Origin: Desmodus rotundus
Lineage: Eukaryota > Chordata > Mammalia > Chiroptera > Phyllostomidae
DNA length: 64,000 bases
Assembly: GCF_022682495.2 (NCBI RefSeq)
Contig: NC_071397.1
Coordinates: 24,381,427 to 24,445,426, forward strand
Direction: 5' to 3'
The stretch's first letter is position 1. Each line of letters begins with the position of its first letter. The position numbers were made by a program, and so were the translations under genes. Shown here in pieces: positions 34,501 through 47,077 of this stretch. Below the pieces are notes generated by a model that was given only the letters and a program-made list of their open reading frames with translations, made no database searches and was not told the origin of the DNA.

Positions 34501-34899
34501 AGGGAGTTTACAAAGACCAGCAGATAAAAAGCAGGCTTAACATTTCATATTTCATATTTAAGAGTACCAACTGTGATGTTATAACTAAATGAAATAGTCT
34601 TCGCTAAACTGAAACACAGCAACAAGAAAATGACTAATGCATTTAGTGTCAATATTCTGAAGACAAACTACCATATTCTTGTTTACTATAAACGGATAAG
34701 AATATTAAAAACAAGAAGCCCACGAGATATATGGTAGCATCAGTTATAATGACGAATCTTCAATTTTGTACATTTTTTTTCTTCTCCTGGGAAAAAGGAT
34801 TCTAAAATTCTTTAAAGATTATTCACAGAGAATCTGGGGACATAAGTGTGTTTATTGGCAAGGTATTAAACCAATCTAGGAGAATACAATGACCAGTTT

Positions 34900-35710
34900 A
34901 AAAAATTATTGCATGCATTCTTTTAAAATTATTCTTACACATTTGTATAGAAATAATTTTAAATTTATAGAAAATTGATAAAATAAAAACAGTATAAAGA
35001 ATACTGTACCCAGATTCACCTTTTGTTAATATTCTAACCTTTATTTCTATCTATTTCTCTGATATTTTTCTCAAACATTTGAGGGTAAGTTCCATCATGG
35101 CTCTTTGTACCTAACAATGAGAGAGAACCTCTTATAGAACCCCAGCACAGTTATTACCTTTAATACATTTAACATTAATGCTATACTCTTGTCTAATCTA
35201 ATGTTAATAATCCAATTGTTCAGTTGACCCAATAACGACCTTTATAGTATTTCCCCCAGGATAAGAAATCTCTGAACTGAGATGTCGCATTTTGTTGTCG
35301 TGTCTCTTTGTCGTCTTTCAACCCAGAACATTTCTGCAGCCCTTCGTTTTCGTTTATGACATTGACATTTTTGAGGATTTTTCTCCTGCTTTCTGAAGAG
35401 GATGTTCGTCATTTGCAGTTTGACTGATATTTCCTCATAATTCGATTCAGGTTATCCATTCTTGGCTGAAATACTTCATAAGATGATGATGTGTGCTTTT
35501 CAGGGGATCACATGTGGAGGTACATGATTATCTATTTGTCCCTCATTGGTGAAGTTAATTTTGATTACCGTGGTCAAGGTGTTGACTGATTTTTTCCATT
35601 GTATAATATTCCACTGTATAATTATAGCTTTTTCCTCCTTGTAACTGTATGAAATCAGTGAGGAGATACTGTAAGACCATGCGTATCTACTATTCATCAG
35701 CACTACCTCC
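34900..35710 (-). mobile_element. Old L1 fragment (minus strand)
   Basis: T-rich sequence with 'gaagaggatgttcgtcattt', 'atatttcctcataattcgat', 'gttatccattcttggctgaa' and 'tggaggtacatgattatcta', phrases of the reverse strand of ancient L1 3' regions. Confidence 0.55.
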
Positions 35711-37170
35711 TAGATTTAATATCTGCTATGAGTCTAGTCTGCAACCCAGTCTTTATTTGGATGCGAAGTACTAATGTTCAGCTATACTGGTCCCCGCACA
35801 ATGGGTTCTCACACAGGTGTGATGGTCCATGTGTTGTTGGTAACTTGGCGTCTCTGTGGGAGAAGGAGAGTTTGCAGCTTCCTAGGCAGTTACCTTGCTG
35901 ACCCACATCTTTGCTTTTAAAGCACACATTTTCTTAACACCTAAAGCTCTGCAAGATTGTCTTCAAGCATTAAAACTTTCAGCACCTCCTTACTTGGGAT
36001 GTCTGCTGATTTCAATACACCTCTTTAACCACTTTATATTGAACTAGTTCCATTGAAGGTCATTTGCTACCAAATGTTCATTCCTGTTGTGAGTGGTAGA
36101 CCTCAAGATTTCTACAGTAGATTACTTCAATTCCCAGAGCATTGTTTTTCATGATGAACTAAAACTATAGTCTATTCAATAAATGAATAGCTTTCAATCT
36201 TTACACACTCTACGCCCACGAGGTTACATCGGTAATCCTCACTGATGCATATCTGCTTTGTTCTCAGCAGATTACAGATTTAGGGCTCCCCATGTTATGG
36301 TCTCTATTTCATTATGTTTAATGCTGTAGCTATGTTCTGTTCAGTTAGTAAAGGAAAAAAAAAGAAAAAAAAACCAAGACTTTCTGAAGCCTTTATTAAC
36401 CTATTAGTTGCCATTTGGTCTACGGATAAGTGCGTACAATTTCACTGTAGCTTCCTGGCTTGTAAATACTTCTTTAAAGGTTTATCACAGTAAAAATCCA
36501 ATGGATAGAAAAGAACTTCTTTCTCCATCCTTAAGTATGTGAAGTCTTAAGACTTTACCTCTCCATTTCAAGTTAAGCAGTTTGACAAATTTTAGATGAG
36601 CTAAGTACATACTGGAGCAAAAATGGAAGGGCAAACGCCCTTTCTCTTTGCTGGATTATTATCAGACTTTACTGGGCGTGCTGTGAACAAGCAACTGAAC
36701 ATGTCAGCTAATTGCTACCAGAAGGAGTGATTAAGTATCAATTATTGAGAAAAATAAAAATCATCCCTGTAGGCATACTTTCTTTAGCACCCAGATGGAT
36801 AATGCTGAACCACTCACTTTAATTGTTTAACTCAATTTAGTTATTTGGGTGCCTATTTTGTTCTAAATGATCTTTGGGGACCCATCAAGACGGAGTGTTG
36901 CTTAAAAATTAAGTGGCCTATAAAATCACTTGATTGTTTTTATGATAGTTAGAGACATCTGGTGATTCCTGCTTTCAAAATCTAAGAGATGTTCTACTCC
37001 ATGTTTTTGAAGCAGACTTTGGGTGGTTCAAACAAATGCCAAGTTAAACTATTTAATTTGCATAATAGAACATCAATTTTGTTACCTGTAAATCTGAAAA
37101 ATAAAGCATGTAGTGATTATTTCAATCAATAACCAGGATACCTGGACTTCTACAATTTCTTTTTTATTTT
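35711..37170 (-). other. EYS intron, unassigned
   Basis: No feature recognised. Confidence 0.4.
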
Positions 37171-37399
37171 CTTAAAATTTTTTTCAATTTTATTTATTTA
37201 TTTTTAGAGAGAGGAAGGGAGGGAGAAAGAGAGGGACAGAAACATTCACGTGCGAAGGATACATTGATTGGTTGCCTCTCACATGCCCCCACTGGGGACC
37301 TGGCCCGCAACCCAGGCAAGTGCCCTGACTGGGAATTGAACCGACAACTCTTTGGTTCGCCAGCTGGCACTCAATCCACTGAGCCACACCAGCCAGGGC
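37171..37399 (-). mobile_element. VES-type SINE (minus strand)
   Basis: T-rich tail with 'tatttatttatttttagaga', GA tract, 'gactgggaattgaaccgaca' and head ending 'ccagccagggc' at 37399. Confidence 0.93.
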
Positions 37400-37804
37400 T
37401 ACAGTGATAATTTTTACTTTTTAAATTTTTGCTATGTTTTGACTATCAAAATCTTGGCTGATGACAATTAATATCCAAGAGTAGCAATCTAATGAAAATG
37501 TTAAATAATTATTTCCCAAAACAAATATTGTCACAGTCACATGGCAGACCATTGGAAACTACTTTATTCACTTAACTCTGGTGTAATGATCTTTACAGAA
37601 CCATGACTTAGTCCTGTGCTGCTGGCCTTTGTTATGTGTCAACGTGAGAAATGAACACACACGTAATGTCTCTTCCTTCTGGAAAATTGTCATCCAACGC
37701 AGCATATATTATACTGTTTAATTTCATTTTATTTTTGAAATTGGAGCTTTCTCGATATTTTTTTTTGTTAGAGTGTAGGACCAGGACACAGTTATCTGCT
37801 CTTT

Positions 37805-38020
37805 TAAAAGATTTTATTTATTATTTATTTTTAGAGGGGGGAAAGGACAGAGAAAGAGAGGGAGAGAAACATCGATGTGTGAGAAAAGCATCAATTGGTT
37901 GCCTCTCGCACACGCCCCAACCAGAGACCAGGCCCCACAACACAGGCCCGTGCCCTGACCAGGAAACGAACCTGCAACCCTTCATTTTGCGGGATGATGC
38001 CCAACCAACTGAGCTACACC
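37805..38020 (-). mobile_element. VES-type SINE (minus strand), 5' end slightly short
   Basis: 'aagattttatttattattta' tail, GA tract, 'gaccaggaaacgaacctgca' and 'caaccaactgagctacacc'. The last few bases of the head are missing. Confidence 0.9.
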
Positions 38021-41000
38021 TTAATGTAATGGCTGGTGTGCTTTTTTAAAATTAGGCAATAATTGAGTAGCAACCTGCTCTATTTTACATTTTACTACAA
38101 CTTCTGGGAAGCCCAAAGCTAGTTTTATACTCAGTTTCATGCCACGTTTTGGACTAGCCTGTTTGATCTGGCTTGTCCTTCCCTTCCGCCATTTCCCATT
38201 CATTGCCTTCTTTTCCCTTTTCTCTTTCTTTTCTTGGGAGGAGGGAGTATTTTATCTTTCTGTCACTTTTCTCTCACTTTCTATCACTTGGGAAGACGGC
38301 GTATTTTATCTTTCTAGCCACTTTTCAAACATAAGTATCTTTTACTGTGAGCAGTCTCTGATGCTATTTGGAAGTGTCTTAAATGATAAAGTCAGGTAAC
38401 TTGAGTTGGAAGATTTATGGTAGTTTCAGGAGTCTCAAGGCTTATTTACAGAACTCTGGGAGACTACAGTGATTATGCACATGTGTTACTCAGGTTTTGA
38501 GCCTTGAATAATTATATCGTCCACTTCACAAGTATAGATTGAACAGCCCCTCCAGCTCAGTAAGCAAGTTCTGGTGATTTTTAAATCCACGGTCACTGGC
38601 ATTTCTCCTTTATCTTCTTTTCTCAGAGGTATATTAATAACTTAGACCTTACCTAGCATAAATTTCCTTTTTTTGATGAAGAGATTTACTCACATTTGCT
38701 AGCACACCCTTGCATTCTTCCTCAGGTTTTGCTGAAGTGGTTCTCAGTCTTAGAAAAGCTACTTCACCATTCCGTGTGGGTCTATCCAAATTTTATCCAT
38801 TTTGGTACCTAACTTAATGTCATTGCTTTCTAATTACTCAGGTTCCACTAGCCAGAAGTAATGCGAGTTGTCTAACATTTGTGTAACAATCTGTCTAACA
38901 ATGAAAGCGTTCAATACCCTGGGATATTTCTTCTATTACCCCCCGAACTGTTATCTGAATTGTATACTTTTATTTAGTTCTCACAGACTTTTGCCTGGTC
39001 TGCACCTAAATTGTTAGTTCTTTGAAAGAAGGAAACCTATCTTACAGTGCTTTGGATTTCTCCATATGGCCTGAGTGGTTTCTCAATAAATACTTAAAAA
39101 TTTTTAATAATCTGTTATATTACTGTAGAGAATAAGTATTTTTTCTTTTTTAAAAACAATTTACTTAGTCATTTTAAAAGGCTAGTGTCTACTCCATTCA
39201 TCATGTTTGAATATTTTTTTACATCTTTATATAATAAAAATCATCTTTTAAAAATAGGAGGTTTAAAGTATTTTTAACTTAAGAATCTATTTAAAACTAA
39301 TTCATATTTTAAAAATGAAAGTGATCAGAATATATATGTTGACATGATGTGCATTTAATTTGAGTGCAAGCTATCACTTTTTTTCTTTCCTTGTAGGAGG
39401 GAGCTAATATTCAGGAGTGCTTGTTTTGGGCTAGGTCCTGGGCTGGCCTCTTCTGTCCCGACTCCTCATTGTAACCGTTATGAGGCCGTGCTAGGAGACG
39501 TAGAGAATTCTGCCTCTCAGACCATAGCGCTTTCCTGACCACTGCCTCTGAGATTCTTTGGTTACTGGAAGAGAATGGTACAGGCAGGTTTCCCTTTCTG
39601 TTTTTCTTAGATAAATTATATAGATTTTAACGAATGAAGGACATGAAATGACGAGATATTTTGAATCTTTGTATCTTCCACTATGATCATAAGAATGTTA
39701 GTTCTCTTGGCACTTTCTAATATTTCTATTAGAAACTAGGGGGAGCATATCTCTCCGTTTTCCACTTTAGAAAGTAAAGTGTGTGGTTGGATCTCATCAC
39801 TGTCAATCATCTCAGATTTAAAGAAGGTGGGCAGAGCTGCTTCGTCAGATGGGAAATTGGGTATTTATAGCTCAACATGTAGAACACTAGTGGGCTGAAA
39901 ATCCACTGTGAGTGGTTTGTGGTTACTAATGTGATCTTGAATAGGAAATAAAAAGAACTTCGTTGAAGGAAAACCTGTCATAGATGCCTGTCTCTTAGAG
40001 TTTTTCACCTTCCTCTCACAACCTTATAAAAAGCAGTAATCATTAATTTAGTAGTTGGCAAGGAGAATGGACTATCCCTGGACTTTGGCCAAAATTTCCC
40101 CTACAGCAAAGATTTTCACACACGCCCTTTTCACATATGAGAAGTTTGATATCCAGGAAAGTGAAGTTTTCTTGTCCAAATCCGAGGTTAGGAGATGGCA
40201 CTTGTGTCTATTTCTTTTCTACGAAGACTCACCAGGAACGTCTATGCCTGTTGATATTCAAGGAGCTTCATGTTTATATGAACCTTAGCATTGTTACATA
40301 TAATTCACTTTCTCCCTGGGGTTCACTCATGATTTATGGGTTGTGTTGAGAAACACAGAAAGAAGCCTAAATAATTAAAATGTGTGTTCCTAGGAATCAT
40401 ATCTAGCACTTACTTATTTTTTACCTTTAAAAAGTATTATAAAATTGTAGAGACAGGGGACCTAGCATACACGTAACCACATTCTTATTAATCATCATGA
40501 TGGGATTGAAAGTGAGGAAGTAAAGACTAAAGTTTATCTTTTTTTCCTATGAAGAAAGCTTGTGCATTACCTGCCGTATTCCCACTTGGCTAAATGCACC
40601 TGAAAATGAGCACCTGAAAACAGCACCCCGTGGTGATGTCTGAAATAGCCCTCTCTAGTGCCATGGACCTATTTCTCCATTACTGGGAAAACCAAAGGGT
40701 TGGCAGGAGAGCATCATGTGTGAGGAAGTAGGAAGAATTAAAGTTCTCCATTAGCTTAAATTAATTGCAATGAAAACTGGGGCTAGGTGAACCATAAAGT
40801 ACTCTTGGAATCAAGGACTGTCTAAGAAGCTTAAAAATGCCAGCATGTGCGTGGCTTTCTTTACCTTAGGGAATGAGAAATGAGTGGAAGGAAAATTGCA
40901 CTATGGAGGGAGAGAATGTAAGAAAAACAGAAACATTTTCAATATTTGCTAGGCTAAAAGTTAAAAACACACGTTATGAAATCTCATTTGGCTGAGTGTC

Positions 41001-41323
41001 AGCGATACACAATAGCTAGAATTTAGTATAAACCTGTTCCAAGAAAAAAAGCAATTTGCAATAATGTGCAAAAAAAGTAAATTGAGAGGAGAGATTGTAT
41101 GATTCGGGAAATGTTATATGTGTACTTGTAAATCATAAATTCTAACAAGAAAGAGCAATAACATAGAAGAAAAGAGCAAATGAATAAGATTTGAGTCTAT
41201 GGGAAAAGAAACTGGTTGCATTTTCTATCTTGCAAAAATAATTGGAAACCAGAATTCTGCCTAAATAGAATATTTTAATGACTAAGATGGATTGCAAAAT
41301 ATTCTACCCTAGTTTAATCTATT
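38021..41323 (-). other. EYS intron, mostly unassigned
   Basis: Long stretch without a recognised exon. Positions 39010-39105 ('ttgttagttctttgaaagaa', 'tggtttctcaataaatactt') may be an L2 3' end. A near-repeat of 'ggagtattttatctttct' occurs at 38243 and 38299. Confidence 0.4.
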
Positions 41324-41595
41324 ACGATTTCTTTCTTCTTTTTTAAAAAATCCTCACCTGAGGATATGTTTATTGATTTTTAGAGAATTGGAGGGAGGGA
41401 GGAAAGGAGGGAGAGCAAGAGAGAAAGAGAGGGAGAGAGAGACAGAGAGAGAGAGAGGGAGAAAGAGAGAAACATCGATGTGAGAGAAAAACGTTGATCT
41501 ATTGTCAACCGGGTATGAAACCCGCAACTTTTCGCGTGTATGGGACAGTGCTCCAGTCAACTGAGCCACCCAGCCAGGGCCGTCACGATTTCTTT
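41324..41595 (-). mobile_element. VES-type SINE with target-site duplication
   Basis: Element 41335-41584, with a long GA tract (41390-41470) and head ending 'ccagccagggc'. The direct repeat ACGATTTCTTT lies at 41324-41334 and 41585-41595. The region between the two cores is shortened. Confidence 0.93.
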
Positions 41596-42701
41596 TTAAG
41601 ATTAACAGTCCTTGTGAAATATCCAACCCGGATGCTGCTTTTTGCGGGCAGCTTTCTTTATCTTTAGTTTCATTTTTAAAACTGGTTTAGGCCCCTGGGT
41701 GTTTAAAAACACGCATCTGAGCTAGTTCCTGAGCCAGACAATGTGAACATTGAGGATTAATGTACTTCTGGGGACTCGGCTCAGATATTTTGAATCACTT
41801 TTGGTGGCTGTGATTCTTAAAGCCATTGGATTCAAGTGATTGGTCTATTCATATTTTATTAGCACAGCACGAGACCTCCCTGGAATTCCAAAGAAATTTG
41901 GGATGAAGCCATAGGGAAAAGAATATATGCCAATCAGGAAATGTCTTTTTCTTGTCTTTAAATGGATTTTCTTTCTGTCAGCTGTAGGTGAATGTTTTAA
42001 GGTACTTGAAGGATCACATGTTTTCCATTAGTGAGACATTCCAGGAGTAAGGCATAGATGAAATGAGATTTCACTACTTAAGTTGGAATGCTGGTATGAG
42101 AAATTTTCCCCAACCTCCTTCTCAGAGACATACACGTACTTCAAATACCTAAGACAATTTAAAGCACAGGGACAAGGACATTTTGTTGACTGATTTTGCA
42201 CACCATAGACTGTACAAGTTCCCACTTATTTCCTGTGACTGCTAGTTTTTATATTTTGATTGTGGAGTATAACCGATACAGTATCATGGGGGACTCACTG
42301 GACTGGCAGGGTGAAGACTTAAATCCTCAGTCCTGCCCATTCGTAGTTTTGCTTTTAACCCCTTTTTAAGGTAGAAAGAATTGGGATTAAGTGATTTTTT
42401 AAGGCTCTTTTCAACCCTAACCTTCGAAAACTTATTTAAAGTAAAATTTTAGTTTTGGAGATATTTGGTTTTTAATGATTATGCTTTCTTAGATAATTGG
42501 AGTGTGATAGTTGTTGATAAAATATTACCTCTACATCATTAGTCCCTATGCTCTATTTACTTAAGGAATGGCTATTATGAGGGACAGCTAAGATCTAGAA
42601 ATGGTGTTGCTGAATTTGTTTATCATCCACTGTGCCTTTAAGCTGCAAAAGTCTGGCCTGCCCTCTTGCTGCTATCGCTAACCCTCATGCTAACTTGTTC
42701 T
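41596..42701 (-). other. EYS intron, unassigned
   Basis: No feature recognised. Confidence 0.4.
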
Positions 42702-42795
42702 ATTATGGAATTTTGCTGTGTATAATGCGCACTTTTTTGCCCAAATTTTTGAGGGAAAAGTAAGGATGTGCATTATACATGGGTAGTACCTGAAA
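42702..42795. mobile_element. Palindromic MITE, family A, partial copy
   Basis: 'attttgctgtgtataatgcg', then 'cacttttttgcccaaatttt' and 'gtgcattatacatgggta', matches the left two-thirds of the complete copy at 50504-50657. The right terminal repeat is missing. Confidence 0.7.
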
Positions 42796-43309
42796 TCCCT
42801 TGTATCTGTTCTTGTGTTTTGTAGTAATTTGTGCCACAAAATTTCTTGTACCATACTATGTTCAAAAAGAAGTGCTAAAATTCCTTTATAATAAAACCCC
42901 CCAAGTATCTAAATATAAATAAATAAGTAATTGAATTAAGTACTTGGCTGGCTTCATCCCTGAAATTTCTCTCCCTTTGCACAGGAGCTAATGTATGTGC
43001 CTCTTGCTACTCCTGAGAGTTTTGAGTAAAGTGGAAGGTACAGAAGGGAGAAGCTCAGAGAGTGAGCCTTCTTCTGGAATTGAGCTGTGAACACAAGTGC
43101 ACTCAGTTGGACTGCATTTAGCATAAAACATCTAGACCACCTCAACTAAACAGACAGATGGTTTAGAGTTAATAAAAACAATTCTAAAAGCAAAGTTGTA
43201 TTTTTGTTCTACCAAACTGTGAGGACTATCTTATCTATGAAATATAATGTCATATGTATTAGGGAGAAAAGAGAGTAGTCCTTTATTAGGATATATATGA
43301 GGTCAGTTT

Positions 43310-43972
43310 GGAAAAAGCCCAGCCATTGTTAACATAACGAGAATGGTTTGCATGACATGGATGTAACCTGGCAGTCAAGGAGAGTAGGCTGGAATGCACA
43401 TGCGTGAACAATGATTACTTCACTGTACTAGTCAGTGGGGTGGTAGAAGCAGTTGAGTGAGCATGTGTCCTGTGTGGCCAGCACATTCAAAATGACTGAG
43501 GGAGTAGAGCAACAATTCTGCATCAAATTTTGTGTTAAGCTTGAACATTCCTCCATGGGAACTATTGGGATGACTCAGAAGGCTGCAGCTATGGCCAACT
43601 TGTGTTTGGCAGCTTCATCACGACAACAGGCTCACTCATGCATCACATCTTGTACAGAGTTTTTTGGCAAGACATCAAATCACCCAGGTGACTCAGCCTG
43701 CCCCCTACAGCTCAAATTGGCACCCTGTGACTTCTGGTTTTTCCTAAAACTAAAATCACTTGAAAGGGAAGAGACTTCAGACCATCGACGAGATTCAGGA
43801 GAATATGACAGGGTAGCTGATGGTGTTTGGGAGAACTGTGTGAGGTCCCAAGGTACCTACTTTGAAGGAGACTGAGGCTTCATTGTCTTATGTACAATGG
43901 TTCTTTTATCTTCTTCAATAAATGTCTCTATTTTTCATATTACATGGCTGGACACCTTGGGCCAGCCATGTA
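43310..43972 (+). pseudogene. Decayed mariner-type transposon with transposase remnant
   Basis: In broken plus-strand frames I read mariner-transposase-like pieces. An N-terminal part near 43500-43590 is followed, after an internal deletion, by the C-terminal part (A-P-C-D-F-W-F-F-L-K-L-K-S near 43725, then D-E-I-Q-E-N near 43790, ending T-Y-F-E-G-D at 43873). The middle of the catalytic domain is absent and stops interrupt the rest, so it cannot be active. Possible terminal repeats are 'aaagcccagccattgtt' near 43315 and 'acatggctggacacctt' (reverse) near 43942. Confidence 0.65.
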
Positions 43973-44042
43973 TTTCATTTTACTTTCCCAAAAGGAAACC
44001 GACTTAAATTTGTGGACAGCATGAGTCCAAGTTCTGCCTCAC

Positions 44043-44215
44043 CTTGTTCACAGTAGACTCCAGTGGCTCCGAGAGGACAGAAACAAGTGTATCCGTGAGG
44101 CAATGAGGCGCAAGTTGCTCCTTTGCTGCACTGGTGTGGAGGGTCATGTTCAGGGTCACAGGTGGAAACTGTCTCCGTGCAGAAGGCGCCTTTCCACCCA
44201 GTGGAGCAGTCACAG
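44043..44215 (-). CDS. EYS: EYS coding exon: EGF-like modules
   Basis: A 173-nt minus-strand exon with acceptor 'caacctacag' (AG at 44216-44217) and donor GT at 44041-44042 (caaggtgagg). It encodes the end of one EGF-like module (CDCSTGWKGAFCTE) and a complete second one (TVSTCDPEHDPPHQCSKGAT on to GVYCEQ). Six cysteines are spaced as in EGF repeats and the pattern G-Y-x-C-x-C-P is present. It joins in frame to the laminin-G exon at 24838 across a 19.2 kb intron. The next upstream EYS exon is not recognised in the rest of the window. EYS introns are very long in other mammals, which fits. Confidence 0.94.
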
Positions 44216-44904
44216 CTGTAGGTTGAGAAAAAGACCACATATTTGAGCACTTGAGTAGAGACAGACATATACTGGTGTATCAATTGTCCTGATGTTACCA
44301 TGGCAATTTTGATTGAGGTTCCAAGATTATCAAAGTGAATTGTAATTCAAACTACCAAGATCCAAATTGTCAAAGAAAAGAGCTAATAACTGGTTATGAG
44401 ATTACTGGACTCCATCCGCATCAAGGATTTAAAAAGGTTCAGGATGTGGAAATTGAAAGAAAATTGTGCAAGAATGATTTCTTTGGACAAAACAGCATTG
44501 TAAGTCCTTTTCCCCACCCCACAGTACCACCCAGGAGGAAGGCTGTGAATGGAGTTGCTGATTCCTAACCTTAAGCCTTGTTGTGTGTTCTGTGCCATAG
44601 GGTCCTGGGCTGCAGAAGAAGCTGCAAACCCCTCCAGAGATGGAGCCATGGCAGCAAACCCCAAGGATAAATTGTGGCCCTCTGAGCTGGGGTTAATTTG
44701 GGACATATGAAAGGGATCTTGGCCAGAGGGTATCCTGGCAGCTGAGGAGAACATGGGAGTAAAGGTAATCAGTTAAGTACTGGGGCAGAATCTGAGAGGT
44801 AAAAGGGAGAACCCAGTTTGAAGAGAGATCTTGTCTGGGTTGAGACAGTGACCTTGGGAGCAGCCTAGCAGGGCATCTCTAATGGACTCACTAGAGGTAG
44901 CATT
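44216..44904 (-). other. EYS intron upstream of the EGF exon, unassigned
   Basis: No recognised exon or repeat. The polypyrimidine tract and acceptor of the exon at 44215 are at its left end. Confidence 0.5.
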
Positions 44905-45108
44905 GCCACATAAAATGAAGGAGACGTAATGAAGTTTAAATGTCAGGTAAACAATGAATATATTTTTAGTATAAGTATATCCTATGCAATATTTGACTTT
45001 CAAATAAGCAATGTTTGACATATACTAAAAAATGATTTGTTATTTATCTGGAATTCCAATTTATTTTAAGTGTCCTGTATTTTCCCCCCTAAATCTGTCC
45101 ACCCTACA
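44905..45108. mobile_element. Long palindromic element, old DNA transposon
   Basis: The left arm 'aaacaatgaatatatttttagtata' region (44948-44975) is the imperfect reverse complement of the right arm around 45022-45050 ('tatactaaaaaatgatttgt'). Outer arms also pair ('agcattgccacata' / 'gtccaccct' region). Non-coding, about 200 bp. It resembles the palindromic MITEs common in placental mammals; family not assigned. Confidence 0.55.
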
Positions 45109-46016
45109 CCAGGGCACATGGGAGGAAGAGTTAAATTTAAATCCTCACCAGGCCTGGAGAGCACTAAACCATTGGACCACAGTGTGAAGCCCATTCCGGC
45201 GTGGTGTGGGGCACGAGTCAGGAACCACTTGGCTAGGGAGAGGGCGGCAGTAGCTCGCTCGCACCTCCTTCAGAGACTTCCCATTCGTGCCGTAAGCCCT
45301 GGCTCGATTTAGTCTTGAAGGGTAGAGTGTTGTTAACATTTTGATAGACCCTTTGAATGAATGAACTGAGAGTGTATTTGTGAATTAAAGTGTCTATTAA
45401 CGGAGTCAAAGCAGAAAATTCAACTGCCTTCCCCATGTTTTAATCCAGGACCAAGCAAAGGACTCCTCCCCCTAAGCAGTGTAAAAAGAGGGTGAGAGAC
45501 CTAAGTGAACTGCTTTATGAATACACACATCCATGGCTCCTGGGTCACTCACAGTCACTGGCTCTGAGTTCCTTACAATGGTCCTTGCTTACTGGTAAAC
45601 TGAAGACACCGATGACGTTAACAGCACGGCTGGGTAGTGAAAAGGCATCGCCAGCAGTACAATTTCTAATGTAAGCAAGTTGAGATAGGGCAAGTAGCAA
45701 ACAGAAGTCTTTTTAATCTTGGGTTTTTTTTTTCCGTTAGGCTGAAAGAATCCCACAGATTCTGGAGACTAAAGGCAGCTCATACATGTCCTCTAGGTGG
45801 GTCCGTCTGTATGACCCACTATAAGCCATGTAGCGGAGGAGGTAAGGGCAATGAACACTCCGCAACCATCAGTAACAGCCTTGACCATTTTATAGAAATG
45901 ATAGGTAAGAGTTTCATGAAATTGAGATTAAACAAAAAGGCCACGGCAAGACAGACTTTTTTTTTTAGCACTTAACATGTATTTTTCCACTACTTTCTCT
46001 AAGCAAACGTAACACT
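45109..46016 (-). other. EYS intron, unassigned; moderately CpG-rich at 45190-45310
   Basis: No exon recognised. The short CpG-rich part has no open frame with a known product. Confidence 0.4.
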
Positions 46017-46307
46017 AAAATTGCTGGGAAAAATTTCCCTGGCTGGTGTGGCTCAGTTGGTTGGAGTGTCGTCCCCTAACCTGAAGGTTTGCAAGTTCGA
46101 TTCTCAGTTAGGATACATGCTGAGGTTACGGGTTTGGTCCCCAGTTGAGGTGTGTATGGGAGGCAACCAATTGATGCTTCTCTCTCTCATCAATGTTTCT
46201 CTCTCTCCCTTCCTTTCCCCCTTCCTCTCTCTCCAAAAGCAAGGAGAAAAAATTTTCGTCAGGTGAGGGTAAAAAAATTAATAAAAAATAAAAATGCTGG
46301 GAAAATT
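46017..46307 (+). mobile_element. VES-type SINE with target-site duplication
   Basis: Near-complete plus-strand copy from about 46035 to 46290: head 'ccctggctggtgtggctcag', B box 'agttcgattctc', 'gggaggcaaccaattgatgc', CT tract and 'cgtcaggtgagggtaaaaaa'. The flanks AAATTGCTGGGAAAAATT and AAATGCTGGGAAAATT form the duplication. Confidence 0.95.
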
Positions 46308-46329
46308 GGATTTTCAGATGTAAAAGAAT

Positions 46330-46440
46330 GCAGTTAGACTCTTATTACCATTCACAAACGTTATCTGGAGATGAATTAAAGACCTGAAATCACAAAATTT
46401 AAGACCTGAAGCCACAAAACACCTAGAAGAAAATAGTGTT
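46330..46440 (+). mobile_element. L1 ORF2 fragment (plus strand)
   Basis: 'gagatgaattaaagacctga' and 'cacaaaacacctagaagaaa' match a conserved part of L1 ORF2. Short and decayed. Confidence 0.6.
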
Positions 46441-46444
46441 CAGT

Positions 46445-47077
46445 TTTGCTTTTTCTTAAACTTCATATAAATGTAATGACATTGTATATAATCTTCAATT
46501 ACTGCCTTTCTCTCAGGATTATATTTTTGGGATTCACCCATGTTGATACATTACCTGTTGCATTATTTGTCAGTGTGAGAAGAATTCTTGTTTTTGTATT
46601 GTTGAAATTTCAGTATTTTCTTTTATGGTTTGCATTTTTTCTGACTTAAGAAATATTTCCCTATTCCAAGGTTGGAAACATATTTTACCAATATGTTGTC
46701 TCCCAAAATCATTATGGATTTTCCCTTTTACATTTAAGTCTTCATACACCAGAAATTACTGTGATCGATAGGGGTAGAGATTGTATTACAGTTTTCCATG
46801 TGGGTGACATGAGGGTCCTAGCAATCTTTATTCCATCGTTCATCGTTTTCCACTGGGGAGCCGTGTCCGTTCATGCGTGGTCCTGTGCCTCTCTGTCCTG
46901 TCCATTAGCCTGTTGGTCCACCCTTGTGCCAATACCACACTGTCTTAACTTCTCCGACTTAATAGCAGGTGTTGAAATCTAGGGTGGCAAGCTCAGCAAT
47001 CTTGCTCTGTCCACAAGTGTCTTGACTATTCTCAGCCTTTTGCTCGTTCGCATATTGAACATATTGATTGAACACAC
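46445..47077 (-). mobile_element. L1 fragments (minus strand)
   Basis: T-rich sequence with 'gggattcacccatgttgata' near 46532 and 'gccaataccacactgtctta' near 46928. Both are phrases of the reverse strand of L1. Several pieces may be joined. Confidence 0.55.

Noticed and set aside
43453..43875. Possible intact transposase gene
   Set aside because: The frame lacks the catalytic middle and its parts come from different frames of a decayed mariner.
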